This document shows positions 57,493 through 64,000 of a stretch of 64,000 nt of DNA, piece after piece. Source of the DNA: Ceratopteris richardii. Lineage: Eukaryota; Streptophyta; Polypodiopsida; Polypodiales; Pteridaceae. The notes under the pieces are model-generated. The model was not told where the DNA came from. It made no database searches and saw only the letters and a program-made list of their open reading frames with translations. Position 1 is the stretch's first letter. Every line of letters starts with the position of its first letter. The position numbers and the translations under genes are program-made. Location of the stretch: contig CM035437.1 in the NCBI GenBank assembly GCA_020310875.1, positions 51,668,027 through 51,732,026 on the forward strand, in the 5' to 3' direction.

Positions 57493-58160
57493 GAGAAAAC
57501 ACAGATTGTATCATTAGCAGAGAGATGGATGCAAATGCATACTCATTCGCATGGAACAACATTCTTTTTGGATCCAACATTTCAACTCAATGGTCAAGCG
57601 TCAAACAAAGAAGTCATGGCAAACTTCAAAACCACATGTCAGTTATTACTTCTAGGTATAGATGGTCGAGATGCATTCCACCAAAGAGTAGCGTATGTAA
57701 ATCGAGAAGGAGTTTTTGGAGATCTATGGCACATTGAAGCAATTCAAAAGCATCCACCTCCTATTTGGTGGAAAGAGTATGAAGGTGAAGTAGTGGAGTT
57801 GCAACATATAGCTATGTGAGTGCTTTCAGTAGTAGCTTCAAGGGGTAGTTGTGAACGTAATTGGAGTACTTGTGATTTTCTTCAAGTGGTAGTTATGAAT
57901 GCTTAAGTGTATCACGTGATAATGCTTTGGTATATGTGTTTTGTAATATGCATTTGTTACATGCTCGAACCAAGATAGCTTCTACAGCAGCACAAGAAAC
58001 TTTTGGAGAATTTCAAACTCATGAAAGTTTAAGAAATGATTCATGGAGTGATCATGATTTAGATGTAGATCACAATGATGGTTCAGACATGGAAGAAATA
58101 GATGACATGGTACCTGTCATAGATGATGATATTCAAAATGAAGAAAATGATGTACTATGA
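57493..58160 (+). pseudogene. hAT transposase, C-terminal dimerisation region and acidic tail
   Basis: It includes HTHSHGTTFFLDPTFQ, IWWKEYEGEVVELQHIAM, a TGA, then VLSVVASRGSCERNWST, the conserved hAT dimerisation and catalytic-glutamate block (CERNWS). After a further break the frame NALVYVFCNMHLLHARTK runs into an acidic tail (DHDLDVDHNDGSDMEEIDD) and ends at 58158-58160. The whole gene has at least four stops or frame changes in addition to the copia F insertion. Confidence 0.85.
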
Positions 58161-58227
58161 ATACTATGATTATATTCAATTGCAAAATTGAATACAAGTC
58201 ATGTCTTTGATTACAAAAAAAGCTTGC

Positions 58228-58916
58228 CTATTGAGTGTTTTCTTGATTCAATAACTCATCGACAGTAAACCGATCAAAAGATGATGATGCCTCTGAGAGT
58301 CTTCCATATTTGCTCTCATAAGCATCCACAAAATTTGTAAATTTTTCACTTGATTTTCTAGATCATCAATCCTCTTTTGTTGATCATCTATTGTTCGTCG
58401 TAATGCACGAATTGTTAATCCTTCATTGTAAATAAGAGGGCCTTTGTTTCCTTGATTACAAAATTCTGCTCAATTTTGAGGACGATCCAAACCAATACCT
58501 ACATTCTTCGGACGATTATCCCAATCTACACGTCGATGAAGAATATCTTGTACAAAAACCTTTTGAATGAAATATAATGCTATTTGATTATTATTTGGTA
58601 ATGATCTCTCAACTTGCACAAAGCATTGAAGTAGCATTTCTGCTAATCCTTTATGTTGTAATTCTCAAAGATTTAAGGGTGTTGTTTCTTTTGCCCTTCC
58701 TGTAACCCGAAAGAGAACATTATGAAAAAAATAATTTGGACATAGCTTTTTTACTTCTTTCATTGACAATGCTTCTCCTTCTAATCCCTCTAGCTCTAAA
58801 TATTGATGGAATAAAAATGCTAATCCTAATTGTGTAAATTGAGCATTCTACTCATATAAAATCCTTTGAGATTCAGTATGATCAAGATCATCATTCACAT
58901 CTAGCATTCTTGCCAT
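58228..58916 (-). pseudogene. Decayed coiled-coil protein gene carried by the hAT
   Basis: From ATG 58916 the minus strand reads MARMLDVNDDLDHTESQR, then LGLAFLFHQYLELEGLEGEA, CPNYFFHNVLFRVTGRAK, VQDILHRRVDWDNRPKNVG and a coiled-coil-like heptad stretch (RRTIDDQQKRIDDLENQVKN). It has three in-frame stops, and a frame change near 58335 leads into FVDAYESKYGRL and DELLNQENTQ before a TAG at 58228. I do not recognise the family. It lies opposite to the transposase, tail to tail, and next to the kinase remnant. It may be captured host sequence or an accessory hAT gene. Confidence 0.6.
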
Positions 58917-58969
58917 GTTTTACTTTCAAATCTGCAAAATAAAAACACTAATTTTATATCAAGAGAATT

Positions 58970-59825
58970 CATAACATTCAATCCATATAACTCAAATGGA
59001 TCCACTTCATTTCATCCACTTAACTCAAATGTAAACACTTCATTTACTCCACATAATTCAAATGAATCCACAATTTTAATTCACATATGTTAAATGAATC
59101 CATAACATTTAATCCACATAACTCAAATGATAGCACTTCATTTACTCCACATAATTCAAATAAATCCACATTATTTAATCCATATATTATAAATGATTAC
59201 ACTTTATTTCATCCACTTAACTCAAATGATACCACAACATTTACTCCACTTAATACAAATGATTACACTTCATTTCATCCACTTAACTCAAATGTAAACA
59301 CTTCATTTAACCCACATAATTCAAATGAATCCACAATATTTAATTCATATATGTTAAATGAATCCACAACATTTAATCCACATAACTCAAATGATAGCAC
59401 TTCATTTACTCCACATAATTCAAATAAATCCACATTATTTAATCCATATATTATAAATGATTACACTTTATTTCATCCACTTAACTCAAATGATACCACA
59501 ATATTTACTCCACTTAATACAAATGATTACACTTCATTTCATCCATTTAACTCAAATGATACCACTTCATTTACTCCACATAATTCACATGAATCCACAA
59601 GATTTAATTCATATATGTTAAATGAATCCACTACATTTAATCTACATAACTCAAATGATACCACTTCATTTAGTCCACATAATTTAAATAAATCCACACC
59701 ATTTAATTCACATATTGCAAATGATTACACTTCATTTCATCCACTTAACTCAATGATACCACAAAATTTAATCCACTTAATGCAAATAAATCTATATCAT
59801 TTAATCCAGATAGTTCAAATGAATA
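58970..59825. repeat. 36-bp tandem array with 264-bp higher-order repeat
   Basis: Units of about 36 bases built on TTTAATCCACATAACTCAAATGA-like text, with alternating variants. A 264-base block recurs exactly in phase (starts 59087, 59351, 59615), so the array has a higher-order period of about seven units. Because 36 and 264 are multiples of three, a plus-strand frame of about 230 codons of Asn/Ser/Thr/Phe-rich repeats stays open; this is probably a by-product of the array. Confidence 0.9.
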
Positions 59826-59835
59826 CATATCGTTT

Positions 59836-61183
59836 TCAATATGGTCTTAATCCATCTGTCATGGATATCTTTAAATCATATCGAGTTAGATGCGAGAATA
59901 CTCTAAGCAGTTCATGTGTGTCTACTCTTATTTATACATCTTTGTCAAAAGCTAATTCTAAAGCACATTTGAACTTGTAAATCCCATTCTTATCAATGGG
60001 ATAACTATTGAAATCTATATATTTCAAGAGTTGTAACATGAGTACCAAAATTGTAAATATCTCTTAACTCTTATTAAAAGGTGGAGGACTAGTGGATATG
60101 CATTCGGGTGCAATCCACTAGTACTTTCAAGTCCACTCATTTCTAGTTGATATTTCTAAATTAGCTAGCTTCAAAAAATATTTTTTGGTTGGTAAATATG
60201 TCGCTCTACCAAAATCACATAATCCGATATAAGCATGTTGATCTTCAAAATGCAATAAGATGTTGCCTGGATGGAGATCGTTATGGGATATATTACAAGT
60301 GTGTAAAAATAATATTGTTTGTAATAAGCCATTGATCAGCTTCCAAATGTTTGTTTTCATGGTTGTTATGTCTCCTTTTGTGTCCTTCACACCTCTACTT
60401 CATGGTATGTTTAGGTATTTCTTCTTCATTCTTTCTAGCCACATGTCCAATGTACCACCATTCCAAAATTTGAAAATAAGGCACATACGTTTGCTATGGT
60501 GTCTAGCTAAACCAAGTGGACTAATAATTCCACTGTGCATAAACATTGTGGCTTCATTGATGGCTTTATTTTCTCGTGTTTGTATGTCAGCACCATGTAA
60601 TTTGAATAGCTTGACCACAAATACTTCATTGTTGAATCTCGGGTGGGATATCTTGACTTTATGAATCATTCTAGTCCTTCCCCCACGAGAACTACATCTT
60701 CAAAAACAATAGAGGAATATGGGAGCAAAAAAGGATTGTTTGATGTTTGATCTCCCATATTCACATATGCGTCTCTTGTATTTGGATCTACCTGTGCTCT
60801 CACAAGATGTTCACTCGTGTCCGGTTTTAATTGCTTTCTCTCTTCATAGTCTGATAATGTATATCGATAAATTTAATTTTATCGATGAATTCGGTCATAC
60901 TGGTGATATCCACCGCCAATGACTCTACTACTTTGATGATTTGTCCAAAGATACGTGTAAGATCTTTTGACATTTGCTCATCCAAGACCTATGCTCCACC
61001 GGACACACTGCCAAATTTATCTTCAATATTAATAAATGTTGTTCTGGATAATTACGCAATGAAATCTTTATAACTAGATGTGTCCATGGCTATAATGATT
61101 TCATCTTCTCTCATTTGGTATATGTAGGAGCACACAAATTCTTCTAAAAATTTTCACTCCTCCTTGTTTATTTTACCTGCCAT
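59836..61183 (-). pseudogene. Decayed protein kinase carried by the hAT
   Basis: From ATG 61183 (MAGKINKEE) an N-terminal helical region runs to about 60690. A kinase domain follows: EVFVVKLFKL (lysine strand, near 60610), NEATMFMHSGIISPLGL, FKFWNGGTLDMWLERM (hinge), a catalytic loop HNDLHPGN (near 60250), CDFGRA (near 60205), WIAPEC (near 60107) and a C-lobe ending with FDKDV, then IRVDTHELLRVF. A TGA closes it at 59836. The catalytic loop has HND in place of HRD. Three reading frames and at least five stops are involved, so it is a pseudogene. It has no obvious introns and lies opposite to the transposase. It is most simply a host gene copy captured by the transposon; which kinase family is not clear. 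Confidence 0.8.
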
Positions 61184-61319
61184 CTTTGCAAAAATAAAAA
61201 ATAGACTATCAGTAAGTGTATGGATAAATAAATCAATAGTATGTGTATACAAATGATATACATATGCATAGTTAAATAAGTAGATTTATAATTAAATAGA
61301 AAGTGTAATTATAATCTTG

Positions 61320-61810
61320 AATTGAATCTATATAACTATTAAGAATGTAAGAGTCAAAGAATCAGACATTTATAATAGTTCATATGCATTTGCTATACTA
61401 TGTATGAGCTTTGTCACATAACTATATATAACTAGTGTGATAGTAAGAGTCAAAGAATCAGAGAATCACAATAATTTCTATACACCTTGTGACCTACACT
61501 AAGTATTCTCATCGAAATCTAAGTGACCATTGTGATAGTAAGAGTTAAAGAATCAAACAATCAGAATAGTTTTTATACACCTTGTGACCTACACTAAGTG
61601 TTCTCATCGGAATCTAAGTGAATATTGTGAGAGTAGGAGTCAAAGAATTAGACAATCACAATAGTCCCTACACACTCCCTATACTATTGAGAGAGTAGGG
61701 ATGGAGGTGGCGATTCAAACAATCTCAATAGATCTATTGTTGTGTCTTATACTACTATGAGAGTAAGAATCGATGTAGCGAGTCAGACAATCACAATAGT
61801 GGTTTATTTT
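61320..61810 (-). repeat. hAT right subterminal module array (inverted)
   Basis: About six copies of the left-array module in reverse orientation: CTATTGTGAGAGTAGGAGTC, AAAGAATTAGACAATCACAATAG and variants, with spacers containing ACACCTTGTGACCTACACTAAG. Reverse-complementing a unit gives the left-array unit with moderate differences. Confidence 0.85.
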
Positions 61811-62102
61811 TTTAAATGTTTTTTATGGATGTATACAAGTAAGAAATGCTTGCACGAGTCGAACATGTATACAATTGATGATTAAAAGACACAAAACAAA
61901 TTATATAAATAAAAATCAAGCATATGTAAGAGATGCATATGCGAGTCATACAATATGCATGATAGAATGAACAAAACAATAAAATAAACAATAAATAAAA
62001 ATTAAATCAATACCTCAATGATAAAATGAAGGAAGCTCTCTATGATAAAAATTGCAGGATTAAAGCTCTCTAGAATATCAACAAAGCACATGCAGAATAA
62101 GA
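61811..62102. other. hAT right inner terminal region, no gene
   Basis: AT-rich, with CATATGTAAGAGATGCATATGCGAGTC-like text; no coding or RNA feature. Confidence 0.5.
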
Positions 62103-62222
62103 TTTTTGATCGAATGTAAAAATATATATTTTTCTGCTAGAAAATGCTTTTCGATTGAAACCACTTTTGATCAAAAAGTATTTTGATCAAAAGCGCTTTC
62201 GATCGAAAACTTTTCAATCAAA
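62103..62222 (-). repeat. hAT right subterminal GATC motif cluster
   Basis: TTTTTGATCGAA, CTTTTCGATTGAAA, CTTTTGATCAAAAA, ATTTTGATCAAAAG and CTTTCGATCGAAAA occur within 120 bases, each nearly palindromic around GATC. They match the left-end cluster at 50555-50670. Confidence 0.7.
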
Positions 62223-62314
62223 AAAGCATTCATGTCTGTTTTTTTTTTATGTTTATTCAAAAAAGCACGAATAAAACAAACATATTCATATTTTTTTTAT
62301 TATTTGATCGATTA

Positions 62315-62326
62315 AATGCAACCCAG
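62315..62326 (-). repeat. hAT right terminal inverted repeat
   Basis: The minus strand reads CTGGGTTGCATT, pairing with CTAGGTTGCATT at 50412-50423. Confidence 0.9.
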
Positions 62327-62334
62327 GTCTCAAT
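62327..62334. repeat. Target-site duplication of the hAT element (right)
   Basis: GTCTCAAT, pairing with 50404-50411. Copia D sequence resumes directly after it. Confidence 0.9.
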
Positions 62335-62936
62335 TCATGCATTGTCCAAGGAAGGAACATTGGATTGCAGGTCAAAGGGTGCTAAGGTACGTAAAGGGCA
62401 CACTTAAAGAAGGTTTGTACTATGGGTTTACATTAGATACAAGAATCAAGATATACAGTGATGCAGGTTGGGCAGGTAACTCTGATGATAGAAGATCAAC
62501 ACATGGGTATTTGTGTTATGTGGGAGATAAATTGATTTCTTGGTGTTCTAAGAAGCAACACAAATTTGCTTTATCATCTATAGAAGTAGAGCATAAAGGT
62601 ATGATGGATACTGCAAAGGAGGCCATATGGTTGAGAACTCTCATGAAGCATTTTGACATCAATAAGAGTGTTCCTATCATTTATGGAGACAATATGATTT
62701 CTTTGTATTGGGCAGCTAACCCTGTGTTTCATGCCAAGAACAAACATATTGAGATTCAATATCACTTCCTAAGAGAAAAGGTCATTGACAAAGAGGTGGA
62801 GATCATATATACTCCTACAAAAGATCAAGTTGCAGATATGTTAACAAAAATCTTGGGGACCTAAGTTGTAGAGGTTTAAAGAAATGGCAGGTATTAAGAA
62901 GATCTAGGTAATCACAATTAATGATTGTGGGGGAGT

Positions 62937-63348
62937 TTTTGGAGCAAGAAAATCATAAATTCGTGATTACAAAGAAGTTTGAAGAACAAAGAATGAAGAA
63001 AAGGGGGATGGATGAAGCATGAAGTGAAGACAAGATTCAGAGAGAGATTTTTTGCAAACCCATGTATATTAACTTTGTAAATAGTTCATAGATACTTTGT
63101 ATTAGTGATGAATCCTGATATAAATGTCTATATATACTTGTATATAGATGTATCATATATGTGAGAAGAAGTATAGATGAATAGATGATGAGTAGATGAG
63201 AAAAAGAGTGAGAATTATCCATCGGATGTAAGATCAAGAGAATAGAAGAAGTTTTCTGAGAACTGCACGTCGATCTTTTTTCAATTTCTCCTTCTGTGCT
63301 TAGCCAATTGAAAAATCCTTTTGTATGTGTCTTAGTCCATAGTTGATG
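62937..63348 (+). repeat. Copia D 3' LTR, cut
   Basis: About 410 bases match the start of 39322-40347 at about 95%. A purine tract (GTGGGGGAG, near 62927-62935) precedes it. The match ends near 63348, where minus-strand copia sequence begins. Confidence 0.85.
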
Positions 63349-64000
63349 CACCTAATACCTTTATAATCTGCTTCTGTAGATGATAAAGAAACTTTGTGTT
63401 GCTTCTTAGAACACCAAGAACTCAATTTATCTCCCACATAACACAAATACCCATGTGTTGATCTTCTATCATCAGAATTACCTGCCCAATCTGCATCACT
63501 GTATATCTTAATTCTTATATCGATGTGAACTCATAATAAAAACCTTCTTTAAGTGTGCCTTTAATACATCTTAGCACCCTTTGTCCTGGAATCCAATGTT
63601 CCTTCCTTGGACAATGCATGAATTGAGACAAAACTCCAACTGCATATGACAAGTTAGGCCTTGTCAATGTAGCATAAATCAAACTACCCACCAAAATTTG
63701 ATAAACCTTCATATCTTTGAATTCTTCTCCTCCATATCTACTCAATTTGTGGTTCACCTCCATTGGGGTCGATGCTATCCTACAATCTTCCACGTTAAAC
63801 TTGATTAGTAAATTCTTCAAATACCTTTCTTGAAGTTACATATACTCCATGTTGAGTATAAAAAATCTCCATTCCTAAGAAGTATGATAAATCTCCCAAG
63901 TCACTGATCTTGAATTCTTTCTCCATCTGTTTTTTAAGTATTTGTAAGCCTTTGTCATCTGTGCCTGTAAGTATTATGTCATCAACATAAATACAAACAT
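63349..64000 (-). mobile_element. Copia D-like fragment in inverted orientation, runs off the window
   Basis: Minus-strand reverse transcriptase end and RNase H start of a close copia D relative (text matching 49990-50411 and 62335-62580 in reverse). It is continuous across the site where copia D holds the hAT, so it does not share that insertion. It is broken, and its 5' direction continues beyond 64000. Its junction with the copia D 3' LTR has no duplication I can see. Confidence 0.8.

Larger units (their letters stand above)
50412..62326 (+). mobile_element. Composite hAT DNA transposon with cargo, nested in copia D
   Basis: An 11.9-kb element (about 7.9 kb without the nested copia F) bounded by the 8-bp duplication GTCTCAAT and 12-bp terminal inverted repeats CTAGGTTGCATT and CTGGGTTGCATT. 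From left to right it holds GATC-rich subterminal motifs, an array of about ten related modules (50760-51860), a decayed BED/DUF659/dimerisation transposase gene (51959-58160, split by copia F), then on the minus strand a decayed coiled-coil gene, a 36-bp tandem array and a decayed kinase. The mirror-image right array (61320-61810), GATC motifs and the right terminus close it. It inserted in copia D and was later hit by copia F. The terminal sequence, the duplication length and the transposase all agree on hAT. The transposase is broken, so any recent movement needed a helper. Confidence 0.93.
39322..63348 (+). mobile_element. Ty1/copia element D, host of a large nest
   Basis: A plus-strand copia element whose pieces are spread over 24 kb by later insertions. 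It has a 5' LTR (39322-40347) and primer site, gag (about 40590-41580), protease (about 41620), integrase (about 42040-42640), reverse transcriptase (about 43040-43340, then 49853-50411), RNase H (62335-62870), a purine tract and a cut 3' LTR (62937-63348). Copia E sits inside the reverse transcriptase, and the hAT just before RNase H. It is broken, with perhaps ten breaks apart from the insertions. Aligned LTR parts differ by about 5%, implying roughly 2-12 million years depending on rate. Confidence 0.85.

Noticed and set aside
59087-59980. A 297-codon plus-strand frame of Asn/Ser/Thr-rich repeats that looks like a repetitive secreted protein
   Set aside because: It is open only because the 36-bp and 264-bp repeat periods are multiples of three. 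Its last 60 or so codons lie on the strand opposite the kinase remnant and show no family.

Overview
The window is intergenic plant DNA: AT-rich and made almost entirely of nested transposable elements. I find no convincing intact host gene. Ty1/copia and Ty3/gypsy chromovirus remnants, tRNA-headed SINEs, an L1-type LINE and a hAT transposon with a plant-type transposase all point to a land plant. The density and depth of nesting suggest a large repeat-rich genome, possibly a gymnosperm, but the sequence alone does not settle the species.

Layout. 1-4508: a non-coding LTR element (LARD type) whose 5' end lies outside the window. 4509-8999: gene-poor DNA with several tRNA-headed SINEs, a stray LINE tail and a small GC-rich island. 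9000-22871: an old minus-strand gypsy remnant, split by a 5'-truncated LINE (about 10945-13130) and by an old copia element (copia A, 13289-22773, duplication ATAAG). Copia A itself contains a chromodomain gypsy element (gypsy B, 14864-21028, duplication AAAAT). 22880-32520: two plus-strand copia remnants (G and C) separated by minus-strand copia scraps and a 5S rRNA-like piece. 32866-37893: copia B (minus), sitting in the LTR of another chromovirus remnant (to about 39290).

39322-63348 is one large nest. Copia D (plus, LTRs about 5% different) holds a young, whole-looking copia E (43341-49847, LTRs about 0.9% different, duplication CAAAT). It also holds a composite hAT DNA transposon (50412-62326, 8-bp duplication GTCTCAAT). 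The hAT is in turn interrupted inside its transposase gene by copia F (52703-56725, duplication TGTAT, LTRs about 6% different). An inverted piece of a copia D relative fills 63349-64000.

The hAT is the most interesting object. It has 12-bp terminal inverted repeats, GATC-centred subterminal motif clusters, and subterminal arrays of a module bounded by CTATTGTGA and TCACAATAG, arranged in opposite orientation at its two ends. Two short copies of its own transposase coding sequence lie inside one array. It has a decayed BED/DUF659/dimerisation transposase on the plus strand. On the opposite strand it carries cargo: a decayed protein kinase, a 36-bp/264-bp tandem array and a decayed coiled-coil gene of unknown family. 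Percent differences were counted by eye on aligned LTRs and are approximate.
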